DNA of 36,593 nucleotides from Bryobacterales bacterium (GTDB taxonomy: Bacteria; Acidobacteriota; Terriglobia; Bryobacterales; Bryobacteraceae). The stretch covers positions 8,203-44,795 of the forward strand of contig PLEX01000111.1 in NCBI GenBank assembly GCA_003136575.1. The letters are read 5' to 3'. The notes below the pieces were generated by a model. The model saw only the letters and a program-made list of their open reading frames with translations. It ran no database searches and was not told where the DNA came from. The position numbers were made by a program, and so were the translations under genes. Shown here piece after piece: positions 23,017-30,765 of the stretch. The number at the start of each line of letters is the position of its first letter. Positions within the stretch are counted from its first letter, which is position 1.

Positions 23017-24297
23017 TCAGTTTTTGGTAAGGTGAAGCCCGATGTTGATCATGTTGTCGGCGATGACACCGAAGCCGACCCAGCGTTTCATGCCGGCGGT
23101 ACCTTTATAGCGGGAGCGGTTCAGGCCGTGCCGGCGTTTGAGGACGCTGATGCGGCCTTCGGAGCCGGTGCGCCATTTCTGCGCATCCTTGAACCAGCGC
23201 TTCTTCTGCTCAAGCTTTCGTTTCCCGCTTTTGGTGGAACGGCTGGGAACGGCTACGCGCTTCACCCCCAACTCCTTGGCGGCGGCTTCGTTGGCGGCGG
23301 AGAAGAACCCGGCATCGGCGGCCACCAGATCCGGAACCCGGTCCAGCAGCTCTTTGTGCTTTTCGATTGACGGCGTCAGCAGATCGGAATCGCTGGGGCG
23401 TTGGTCGAATACCTCGAAATGGGTCACGATCTGGTTCTCCGCTTCCTGGATTTTGACCATCTTGCCGAACTCGGTGGGCTTACTGGCCTTGCCTTTGCGA
23501 ATCACTTCCGTGTCCGGTTCAAACATGCTGAGGATCTTGTTGTCCGCCCGCGTATTGCCGCCCAGCACCCGCGCCCGCGCCTGCCTCATCACCTGCCGCA
23601 CCCGCGGGATCGTCTCGTCGAGTTGCTGTTTGGCTTTTCCGGCAATCGCGCCGGAGACCTTTTGGGCCTGCCCCACCACGCGGCTGGTCGCCTCCAGCAG
23701 CTTTCGGTAGGCGACCTTCAACTTCTCCTGCCCTTGTTCGCTCTTGTTGCGGGCCGCATAAGCGATCTCCAGGATGCGCCGCTTCACGCTGCGCGAGCGA
23801 TCCCGAAACTTCACGCCGGCTTCACCTGCCGCGGAGGCTGCCTTCTTCATAACGCGGGTGAGCACTCGTACGCCATCGCCCATCAGCGTGCTGTCGGTCG
23901 GATAGTGGATATTGGTTTCCACTACCGTGGTATCCACGCGCATTCTGCGGCCGGCCACGACTTCCTTTTCCCGCGCGATCTCCACCGTTCGCCGATGCAG
24001 CTTCTCTATCGCCTCCGGACCCAGTTGCCGGGCCAGCCGCCCCATGGTTTTGTCGTCCGGGACCTTGCCGCCGCCAATGCCGGTAAACTCTCTGTAAACC
24101 AGATTGGCGCGGACTTCACGTGTCGTATCTTCATAACTCCAGCCGCGCATGTGCTTGAGCAGCAGCATTCGCAGAACCACTTCGGCGGTCGTCGAGGGGC
24201 GTCCGCGGGTTTTGCTCTTCTTGCAGCGTTTGCTCAACTCCCGCTGAATGATCTCCAACAGCCCGTCGTCGTTCAGCGCCTCGTCGGCGTGGCGCAT
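23017..24297 (-). mobile_element. DDE transposase of an IS1182/ISNCY-like insertion sequence
   Basis: A 426-residue transposase starting MRHADEALNDDGLLEIIQRE with an InsH/DUF772-like N-terminal part (VVLRMLLLKHMRGWSYEDTT, REVRANLVYREFTGIGGGKV, PDDKTMGRLARQLGP). The catalytic acidic residues are readable as RMRVDTTVVETN (first D), VAADAGFFS (second D) and GSEGRISVLKRRHG (E), each in the usual setting. All are intact, so it may be active. ATG 24297 is preferred to the longer 24318. Databases often file this type under ISNCY; I am sure of the superfamily, less of the subgroup. Its 5' end lies only about 30-40 bases from readable TPR-gene sequence, so the terminal region on that side is short or lost. 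Confidence 0.85.
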
Positions 24298-24323
24298 CGG
24301 GGCTCTTCCGCTCGGCACTGGAG

Positions 24324-24902
24324 ATGGGGCGCAGGCAGCCCGGCACGGCGATTGCGGACTACCAAACGAATTTGGGAATCGCTTTGGTTGAGAGGGGCGA
24401 CTTGAAAGCGGCGGAGCCGTACTTTCGGGATAGTCTGGATATTTGCCGCAAACCCACCGTCCCGATTCGACAAACGGTCAACGTGCTCGCAGCCTACGGA
24501 CGGATGCTGATTGCCACCGGAAAGCTGGATGCGGCCGATGCCATGCTTACGGAGTCGCTGAGTCTGCGGCAGGCTCAATTCGGGAAATCCCATCCGGTCG
24601 TGGCGGGCTCCCTTTTGGGCATGGCCGCGCTTCGCATGGCCCAGAAGCGCTGCGGCGATGCCGTACCTCTGTCGCGGGAGGCGCTCGGGTCAGCTCGGGA
24701 GTTTCTTCCGGTGCTCCATGCTTTGACGGCCACGGCGGCGCTCAGTTTGGCGCGAGCTTTGCAGGTTTGCGGTAATGCCGCAGAGGCGCGACCGCTGGCT
24801 GACGAGGCCCTCAACATTCGAACGCAACTGATGCCCGGTGGATCCTGGCAAATCGGAGAAGCGAGAAGGTTCGCGGACCGGACCCGGATTCCCCACAATT
24901 GA
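24324..24902 (+). pseudogene. TPR-repeat protein fragment truncated by the insertion sequence
   Basis: The frame encodes four tetratricopeptide-like repeats: TAIADYQTNLGIALVERGDL, KAAEPYFRDSLDICRK, ANVLAAYGRML-like NVLAAYGRMLIATGKLDAAD, ESLSLRQAQFGKSHPVVAGS, and TAALSLARALQVCGNAAEAR. Acidobacterial proteins with this type of repeat often follow a Ser/Thr kinase domain, missing here. Upstream of about base 24330 the similarity stops and the transposase region begins. The C-terminus also breaks off after WQIGEAR, where homologues continue with a further repeat. It therefore looks like an internal fragment with both ends lost. ATG 24324 is not a natural start. Confidence 0.7.
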
Positions 24903-24972
24903 TCTCCGTTTGGCGGGTGAAAGCGCTGGTAAAAGGCGGTTCAGGGCCGCCGATGTCGCTTCCGCATATACC

Positions 24973-25018
24973 GACAATAATATTTGTCTTGACAGTAGAG
25001 TGTTCCGGAGCATAGAAT
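24973..25018 (+). promoter_or_regulatory. Promoter with overlapping operator-like repeats for the ArsR-type operon
   Basis: TTGACA (24989-24994), an 18-base spacer and TAGAAT (25013-25018, five of six) form a strong sigma-70-like promoter. Transcription would start about at the ATG at 25024, giving a leaderless or nearly leaderless mRNA. Directly overlapping the -35 are GACAA-six bases-TTGTC (24973-24988) and TGTC-TT-GACA (24985-24994). These half-sites would be natural binding sites for the regulator encoded just downstream, implying autorepression. Confidence 0.6.
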
Positions 25019-25023
25019 TGACC

Positions 25024-25623
25024 ATGGCTGCGACGTTGCAAATCGTTCAGAGTCCCGAAAAAGCGTCCGTCCTGCTTCAGCCCGGCCGGCTTCGCCTCCT
25101 CGAACAATTGACTGAGCCCGATTCCGCCGCCGGACTCGCGCGCCGCCTCGGCGTGCCACGGCAGAAACTGAACTACCATCTGCGCGAACTGGAACGGGAA
25201 GGCTTCCTGGAGTTGATCGAGGAACGCCGTAAGGGCAATTGCATGGAACGCGTGGTGCGCGCCGTGGCCCGCGAATTCCTGATCGCTCCACGGACCGGCG
25301 GTCGTGTCGTTGCCGACCGTTTTTCCGCCGCTTATCTCGCTTCCGCGGCTGCGCGCATGATTCGCGAACTGGCCTCTTTCTGCATCCACGCCCGCCGCGC
25401 CGGAAAACGCGTCGCCACGCTTACGCTCGAAACCGAGATCCGCTTCGCCAGCGCTGAATCCCGCGCCGCATTCGCCGAAGAGATGACCACCTCCATGGCG
25501 CGCCTCGCGGCGAAATATCACGACGAAAGGGCCGAAGGAGGGAGGCGTTTCCGCCTGCTCTCCGGCGTTTATCCGGCCGTCAGGCTGCAAGAATCCGACA
25601 GCGAATCCGCAAACCTGGAGTGA
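25024..25623 (+). CDS. ArsR-type winged-helix transcriptional regulator
   Basis: A 199-residue regulator. Residues 12-75 form a winged helix (LQPGRLRLLEQLTEPDSAAG, LARRLGVPRQKLNYHLRELE, REGFLELIEERRKGN), the recognition helix being PRQKLNYHLREL. No CxC metal-binding motif of classical ArsR proteins is visible, so the ligand is not a metal of that type. The C-terminal 110 residues are helical and of unknown ligand-binding role. ATG 25024 lies at the predicted transcription start; the longer frame from 24838 would run through the promoter. It heads an operon with an AHSA1-like and a VOC protein; the stop is three bases before the next start. ArsR-AHSA1 gene pairs are common, suggesting joint control. 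Confidence 0.88.
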   Translation: MAATLQIVQSPEKASVLLQPGRLRLLEQLTEPDSAAGLARRLGVPRQKLNYHLRELEREGFLELIEERRKGNCMERVVRAVAREFLIAPRTGGRVVADRFSAAYLASAAARMIRELASFCIHARRAGKRVATLTLETEIRFASAESRAAFAEEMTTSMARLAAKYHDERAEGGRRFRLLSGVYPAVRLQESDSESANLE

Positions 25624-25626
25624 AAT

Positions 25627-26067
25627 ATGAGCAGATCCCACGAGACCATCATCGAGATTAAGGCGACCCCCGAAGAAGTCTTTCGAGCCATCACAGACCC
25701 CGAACAGATTGCGAAATGGTTCGCCCCGGAAGCCCGCGTCGATCCGCGCGTCGGCGGAGAATACTACTTCTCCTGGGGTCCGGGGATGGAGGGCCGAACC
25801 ACCATCGTCGCCTGGGCGCCAGATGAACATTTCGGCACCTGCAGCGAACGTTCCCGCACCTACGGCCACCAGGGCCCGGTGGATACAGGGGTTGTTCAAA
25901 AAATGTGCGTCGATTACTACATCGAATCGCTGGGAGGAGGCATCACGCGCCTCCGTTTGGTTCAGTCCGGCTTCGGTCCCGAAGCAGCATGGGACGACGA
26001 GTTCACTGACACGAAGTCAGGCTGGACGGACTTCCTGAAAAAACTGAAAGGTTTGTTAGAAGAATAG
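25627..26067 (+). CDS. AHSA1/SRPBCC-domain protein
   Basis: A 146-residue protein with the AHSA1 (activator of Hsp90 ATPase homologue 1-like) fold: IIEIKATPEEVFRAITDPEQ, IAKWFAPEARVDPRVGGEYY, then strands GRTTIVAWAPDEHF and GITRLRLVQSGFG, and a C-terminal helix GWTDFLKKLKGLLEE. The fold encloses a hydrophobic pocket for lipids or small aromatics; the ligand is unknown. Start ATG 25627 follows the regulator by three bases, so both are in one transcript. Confidence 0.88.
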   Translation: MSRSHETIIEIKATPEEVFRAITDPEQIAKWFAPEARVDPRVGGEYYFSWGPGMEGRTTIVAWAPDEHFGTCSERSRTYGHQGPVDTGVVQKMCVDYYIESLGGGITRLRLVQSGFGPEAAWDDEFTDTKSGWTDFLKKLKGLLEE

Positions 26068-26073
26068 ACCGCC

Positions 26074-26586
26074 ATGCAACGAATACCCTGGAACACAATC
26101 GCGATCGGCTCGCTGCTGCTCATCTCGGCGGGCTTAAGAGGCGGACAGGACGTGCAGTCACCGCAATCTGAACAGTTGAAGCCGCCCGTCGAGGCAGTGC
26201 AGCGCGGGCGCATCCTTGGAATCGGCGGTGTCTTCTTCAAGTCCGCCGCTCGCGATCAGATGCGCGAATGGTATTCGAAGCATCTTGGACTCGCCGACAA
26301 AGGCGGTGGCGCGATGCTTCCGTGGCGCGAACACGACGACCCGCAAAAGGAACACGTTACAGTTTGGACTGTTTTTCCTAACTCGACGGAATATATCCCA
26401 GCCACGCAACCGTTCATGGTCAACTACATCGTGGACGACCTGGATGCTTTCCTCGACCGCTTAAAGCAAGAAGGAGTAAAAATTGACGCCAAACGAATGG
26501 ATGAATCTTACGGCCGCTTTGCCTGGATCTATGACGCTGATGGGAATAAGATCGAGCTCTGGCAACCGGCGTCCGTCAAGCCCTAA
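26074..26586 (+). CDS. Exported VOC-family protein
   Basis: A 170-residue protein with a signal-peptide-like N-terminus (WNTIAIGSLLLISAGLRGG) followed by a VOC module: GRILGIGGVFFKSAARDQMR, EWYSKHLGLADKGG, a strand HVTVWTVFPN, FMVNYIVDDLDAFLDRLKQE and a last strand YDADGNKIELWQP, whose Glu is the usual metal ligand position. VOC proteins are usually cytoplasmic, so export is notable. Third gene of the operon from 25024, seven bases after the preceding stop. The following 800 bases contain no clear gene. Confidence 0.82.
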   Translation: MQRIPWNTIAIGSLLLISAGLRGGQDVQSPQSEQLKPPVEAVQRGRILGIGGVFFKSAARDQMREWYSKHLGLADKGGGAMLPWREHDDPQKEHVTVWTVFPNSTEYIPATQPFMVNYIVDDLDAFLDRLKQEGVKIDAKRMDESYGRFAWIYDADGNKIELWQPASVKP

Positions 26587-27388
26587 CATACCTTTTACCG
26601 GGTACTCGGACGTGTCGGCGTGCTCGCGCGAGTCGCCCAGGCATATGCCATGAAAGATGGCGGGCATGGTCGTTGTAAATTCCGCGCCGCGGGCTGTAGC
26701 CATTTCTCCGGTTCATCGTCCTCCGGTGCTGTTAGTATCGTTAATTGGAACGGGTCGATCAGGGATCGCAAGAACCTTCGCGTCGTTGGCACATCAAATT
26801 CCGGAATGCGATCGACCAGATGGCGCAACTCTTCCCGATTATCCACGTGTGACACTTGCCTGAATTATAGTTCCATCCCACTATGCGTCACGGCGCTCCC
26901 CTGAAAACGAGAGAGAGCATGCGTCCTCCGGGCCGACGGCTTCCAGGAAGGCGTCTGATCAACCCCTTTCGCGCGAGACGAACCCGGAATACCCGAACAA
27001 ATCTCGCCGCGGCCCGATTCGGTCTCTTCCCGGTCTTCACCAGACGCTCGATTCCCGCCGATTCAAGATCAGCATCCAGATCGAAGTCTGAGCCCGCTGT
27101 TTCCGCTGCGTAGCTGGAAATCGCTTCCTGCCTTGCGGTCCGGAATTGATGTCGCAGCCAAAGATGGATTGCCTCCCTGGGCGAGAATCGTTGCCTGCAC
27201 TTTTGTTCATTCCGCTTCAACCCCGAGTTGGGTATAAGTCTGTTCCGGCAGCAGCAGATGGAAGCTCCTCATGGTTTTAATCCCATCGTGCCGCGGTGCC
27301 GTGGCAAACGCGCCAAGCCTCGGACATGGTTGAGTTCATTTCAGCCCGCGCGATTGCAATCTGGAACGCGACTGGGCGCGGTGAATCA
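26587..27388. other. Non-coding or decayed region
   Basis: About 800 bases with no intact recognisable gene. Two minus-strand frames look like remnants of small antitoxin-type genes (listed separately or below). 26888-27220 (-) contains EAISSYAAETAGSDFDLDAD and LESAGIERLVKTGK, which resembles the C-terminus of a small antitoxin-like protein, but its ends do not fit. No RNA gene, repeat array or clear terminator was seen. Confidence 0.5.
26595..26855 (-). pseudogene. Possible frameshifted small antitoxin-like gene
   Basis: The first 50 residues (MSHVDNREELRHLVDRIPEF, then VPTTRRFLRSLIDPFQLTIL and APEDDEPE) resemble the start of small antitoxin-like proteins in which a helical RFLxxLID section is followed by APxDDEP. 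After that the frame continues with sequence lacking the expected acidic helical end, consistent with a frameshift near 26705. The family has no certain name to me. Confidence 0.4.
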
Positions 27389-28288
27389 TTACACGGGGGG
27401 CGCGGTTTCCACCCCGGCGCCCATCAGTATCAGCGATCGCTGCGCAAAAGGCGAGTAGACCAGCACAGTCGTGCAAGCCAGGGCCATCCCGAAATTGATG
27501 TGGTGCAGCAGAAGGAAGGGCGCGAGCGACCACAAGCCATCAAGCGGCAGCAGAAACCACCACATCCTCCGGAACTTCTCCCGCACTCCCGGTGCCCGAA
27601 AGAGCGCGGCGCAAACCAGAAAGATGCGCACCGGAATGAGAAGCGCCGCTGTAACGATCATCGTCGCGAATACCTGCGTGGCATAAGACAACGGAGAGAG
27701 CAACTCGTCGATCTCCGCCAGGTTCGCCAGTGCTCCCACGTAAAAGCCCACGTACATGATCTGCAGCAGGATGAAGAGCGTTTGTACCACCGACGGCGAA
27801 CTCTTCGGCAGTTCCTCCGGCGAGGCCAATACTCCATCGAGGAATCCCGGTTTCGTCCCCTGCGAAGTCCCTGTGGGTTTGACCGGGCCTGCCAGTGGCG
27901 CCTCCAAAGCGCGGCTCACTTCGACCGCGCATGAAACATTACCGTCATCCAGGATTCGCTCCACCGGTATCAGAAAACGGTAGCCGCGCCGCGCCAGAGT
28001 CTCCACGAATCTCGGATTTCCAGCTTTGTCTCCGAGGGCCTCGCGGAGACGATTCACCGCGGAGTTCACGCCATGTTCGAAGTCGACGAACGTTCCGTCC
28101 GGCCACAGTTCCCGGCAGATTTCTTCGCGTGTCAGCGTCTCACCACGCCGCTCCAGCAGCATGATGAGCACTTGGGCGGGCTGCGAATGCAGCTTGACTC
28201 GCAAGCCGCCACGGCGCAACTCTCCGCTGGCGGAGTCCAGCTCGAAGACCCCGAAGCGATAGCGCGTTGATGGCCGTGGGTCCGGCAT
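27389..28288 (-). CDS. ToxR/CadC-like winged-helix regulator with C-terminal membrane helices
   Basis: A 299-residue protein. Residues 9-108 form an OmpR/PhoB-type winged helix (YRFGVFELDSASGELRRGG, PAQVLIMLLERRGETLTREE, GTFVDFEHGVNSAVNRLREA, ETLARRGYRFLIPVE). After a linker there are about four membrane helices from residue 165 (VVQTLFILLQIMYVGFYVGA, ATMIVTAALLIPVRIFLVCA, WWFLLPLDGLWSLAPFLLL, FGMALACTTVLVYS). Such one-component membrane-bound regulators, frequent in Acidobacteriota, transmit an envelope signal directly to DNA. It is divergent from the exported protein at 28455, sharing about 170 bases of promoter space, and so may control the genes up to 30765. Confidence 0.85.
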   Translation of the reverse strand: MPDPRPSTRYRFGVFELDSASGELRRGGLRVKLHSQPAQVLIMLLERRGETLTREEICRELWPDGTFVDFEHGVNSAVNRLREALGDKAGNPRFVETLARRGYRFLIPVERILDDGNVSCAVEVSRALEAPLAGPVKPTGTSQGTKPGFLDGVLASPEELPKSSPSVVQTLFILLQIMYVGFYVGALANLAEIDELLSPLSYATQVFATMIVTAALLIPVRIFLVCAALFRAPGVREKFRRMWWFLLPLDGLWSLAPFLLLHHINFGMALACTTVLVYSPFAQRSLILMGAGVETAPPV

Positions 28289-28454
28289 GTCTGTTGTCCA
28301 GTGTAGCGAATTGAACGTGGCATATCGGATGCTTGCCCCCGTGAGGAATTTCGAAAAGCCGAATGTTTCCTACGAGTTGCGCCGTGAGAAAGAATCGTCG
28401 CCAAGTGAGATTCCTTATATTGATTCTCCGGCGTTAATCGGGCAAGCTCGTTGC

Positions 28455-29282
28455 GTGAAGAAACGGATTGTGTCCCGCGGCCGACGAGGTTCTGAGTTGG
28501 GCATCTGCCTGTTGCCCTTTCTTTTTTGTGTGCCACTTCCGCTGACGGGAGCACCGCCGCCCGGTGCCGTATCCGCGTTCGAAGCGTACATCGCGAATGT
28601 GGAGGGCCGGATCGACCAGCAGCATCTGTCCCCGAGTGCCTTTTCCGCTCCGGCAGCTTCCGATCCCGAAAGTGCGAAAACGCGCGTTCGTCAGGGACAG
28701 GTAATCATTGAACGGCTAACGCCCGTTGCCGGAGCCGAACTCCCGGGAGCGCTGCTCCACCATTGGCGCGGCACGGCTTTCGTTCAGGGCGCCACCGCCG
28801 CGGACTTCGGCCAGTTGTTAAGGGGATTCGATTCGTATCCAAAGTACTTCTCTCCTCAGGTTGTTCAGGCGAAGGTTCTCAGCCACGACGGAGACCATTT
28901 CGTGGCGTCGATGCGTGTTCGTCAGCGGCACTTCCTTACGGTGGTCATGGATGCAACCTACGATGTCACCTTCGGCTGGCTCGATGCCGAACGCGGCTAC
29001 AGCATCTCGCGAAGCACACGAATTGCCGAGATCGACTCACCGGGGACGATCGCGGAACGCTCCCTCAGTGACGGCGAGGAGCACGGCTTCCTGTGGCGGC
29101 TCACCACTTATTGGACATGGGAGGAGCGGGACGGGGGACTCTACCTGCAGATCGAGGCTGTCTCGCTCAGTCGGTCCGTGCCCCGGGGTCTGGGATGGCT
29201 GGTCGCGCCATACGCGGAGAGTATTCCGCGCGAATCGCTTGACTTTACGTTACGTTCCGTTTGCAGTGCGCTTCGGAAATAG
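28455..29282 (+). CDS. Exported protein of unknown function, possibly SRPBCC-like
   Basis: A 275-residue protein with a signal-peptide-like start (KKRIVSRGRR followed by ICLLPFLFCVPLPL). The mature part contains LPGALLHHWRGTAFVQGATA, then FGQLLRGFDSYPKYFSPQVV, repeated strands (FVASMRVRQRHFLTVVMDAT, YDVTFGWLDAERGYSISRST) and a late EHGFLWRLTTYWTWEERDGG, LYLQIEAVSLSRSVPRGLGW. The pattern, with a final long strand and helix, resembles polyketide-cyclase/START-type lipid-binding proteins; this is inference. GTG 28455 was chosen because it precedes the signal peptide; the frame extends upstream to 28287 without a good start. The following gene starts 41 bases later, so they probably form one unit. 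Confidence 0.65.
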   Translation: MKKRIVSRGRRGSELGICLLPFLFCVPLPLTGAPPPGAVSAFEAYIANVEGRIDQQHLSPSAFSAPAASDPESAKTRVRQGQVIIERLTPVAGAELPGALLHHWRGTAFVQGATAADFGQLLRGFDSYPKYFSPQVVQAKVLSHDGDHFVASMRVRQRHFLTVVMDATYDVTFGWLDAERGYSISRSTRIAEIDSPGTIAERSLSDGEEHGFLWRLTTYWTWEERDGGLYLQIEAVSLSRSVPRGLGWLVAPYAESIPRESLDFTLRSVCSALRK

Positions 29283-29323
29283 TTGCGGCAAGGATTGCCG
29301 CATTCGAAAAAGGAGAAGCAAAG

Positions 29324-30025
29324 ATGAATGCACACACCGTATCAGCACAGAAAAAAGAAGATACGTTTCAGTCCGCGGCCCGGGTGAATCGGGCGCTGAC
29401 GGCGGGGGTTGAAAGACGCGCCCTTCAATGGATGGCCTCTCGCGCGCCATGCTGGCTGAGTTCGGATCAGTTGACCGTGCTCGGCCTGAGCGCGCAAATC
29501 GGAGCGGGCGTCGGCTATGGAGTCTCGCGCTACCACCGGCATGCGCTCTGGTTGGTGATTCTGTGCCTGGCGCTCAACTGGTTCGGAGACAGTATGGACG
29601 GCACTCTGGCTCGTGTGCGCTGCCAGCAGCGCCCGCGTTACGGCTTCTATGTCGATCACATCGTGGACATCTTCGGGTCTGTGGCGTTGATGTGCGGACT
29701 TGGCTGGTCGGGCTTCCTCCACTGGCAGACGTCGATCGCCATGCTGATCGCATTTCTTCTCCTTGCCGGCGAAAGTTACCTGGCCACCTACACCTTGTCG
29801 CGATTCCAGCTTTCGCAGGGCATATTCGGACCGACCGAGACTCGCATACTGCTGATTGCCGGCAACCTCGCGCTTTTACGCAGCCCCTGGTCAAGCCTGT
29901 TCGGACACAGGGTGCTGCTTTTTGACGTGGGAGGAACGATCGCGGCCGTGTGCATGTTTGCGAATGCGATTTCCCTTGCCGTCCGCCACACGGCTGAACT
30001 GTATCGCGAGGAGCCGTTGCCGTGA
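29324..30025 (+). CDS. CDP-alcohol phosphatidyltransferase
   Basis: A 233-residue membrane enzyme with the family signature DG-x2-AR-x9-G-x3-D-x3-D: DSMDGTLARVR followed by YGFYVDHIVD (around residues 88-112). The acidic residues bind the divalent metals and CDP group. Further helices (VALMCGLGWSGFL, TSIAMLIAFLLLAGESYL, ILLIAGNLALL) complete about six membrane segments. It transfers a phospho-alcohol from a CDP-activated donor to an alcohol acceptor, as in phospholipid or inositol lipid synthesis; the acceptor is not evident. ATG 29324 has AAAGGAG upstream. Its stop overlaps the next start as GTGA. Confidence 0.87.
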   Translation: MNAHTVSAQKKEDTFQSAARVNRALTAGVERRALQWMASRAPCWLSSDQLTVLGLSAQIGAGVGYGVSRYHRHALWLVILCLALNWFGDSMDGTLARVRCQQRPRYGFYVDHIVDIFGSVALMCGLGWSGFLHWQTSIAMLIAFLLLAGESYLATYTLSRFQLSQGIFGPTETRILLIAGNLALLRSPWSSLFGHRVLLFDVGGTIAAVCMFANAISLAVRHTAELYREEPLP

Positions 30026-30765
30026 AAACGCTCATTCGCTGGAGCAAATTCAACCTGGTGGGCGCGATGGGAGTCGCGGTGCAGTTGGCGACGCTCGCTG
30101 CATTCAATCGCCGCGCCCATGGTCACTATCTCTGTGCCTCCGCCGCTGCCGTGGAGGTCACACTGCTGCACAACTTCATCTGGCATACCCTTTACACATG
30201 GCGCGACAGGCACGAGTCGTCCACGCGCCTCCGTCAGTTCGTCCGGTTCCACCTTTCGATCGGTATGGTTTCGATGCCGGGAAACCTCGTGTTGACGCAG
30301 TTGCTGGTTCATGAGGCGCATCTGCCGCTCTTGATTGCCAATCTGTTGGCCATTCTTTGTTGCTCGCTCATCAACTTTCGCCTGGCAAACGGTTGGGTGT
30401 TTGCCTCACTGCGAAATGCTGGTGGGCTCGATTCACAAGACCACGGCGCAACTCTGATCCGGCCAGCTGAACGCCCGCGTTCAGTAAAACGTCCCATGCC
30501 GCGCCGTACCGAGCTTGCGCGATTCACGGATCATCTGCCCTTGCCGGTTGCGGTACTCCACGGCAAAGCAACTGTCCTCATGGCCAACGCCCGCCGGCGG
30601 AAAAACAACGCTGGCGCCTACACTCTTGAGCACGGCCACCGTCACAAAATCGGGCAGTGGAACACAGCTGACGGTTACCGGTCCGTCGGCCTCGGACGCA
30701 GCTTGCTTGAGCAGTTCCGTCGGCTCCGCGCGCTCGCGGAACTGGGCCATCTTCTTCACCCATAA
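30022..30765 (+). CDS. GtrA-like membrane protein with abnormal C-terminal extension
   Basis: Residues 1-135 fit the GtrA family of four-helix membrane proteins: FNLVGAMGVAVQLATLAAF, HYLCASAAAVEVTLLHNFIW, VRFHLSIGMVSMPGNLVLTQ and LLIANLLAILCCSLINFRLA followed by NGWVF. GtrA proteins are about 130-150 residues and are linked to moving polyprenyl-phosphate sugars across the membrane. Here the frame goes on to 247 residues. The extra 110 residues are Arg/His/Leu-rich and lie almost entirely antisense to the convergent gene at 30481-31785, so a lost stop codon is likely. The start is GTG 30022, overlapping the preceding stop. Confidence 0.75.
   Translation: MKTLIRWSKFNLVGAMGVAVQLATLAAFNRRAHGHYLCASAAAVEVTLLHNFIWHTLYTWRDRHESSTRLRQFVRFHLSIGMVSMPGNLVLTQLLVHEAHLPLLIANLLAILCCSLINFRLANGWVFASLRNAGGLDSQDHGATLIRPAERPRSVKRPMPRRTELARFTDHLPLPVAVLHGKATVLMANARRRKNNAGAYTLEHGHRHKIGQWNTADGYRSVGLGRSLLEQFRRLRALAELGHLLHP

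Noticed and set aside
22950-24345. Terminal inverted repeats of the insertion sequence
   Set aside because: The sequence inward from both sides does not match in inverted orientation.
26888-27220. 110-codon minus-strand frame as an intact antitoxin gene
   Set aside because: Only a short central part resembles such proteins; both ends are arginine-rich and unlike the family, and no ribosome site or toxin partner is seen.
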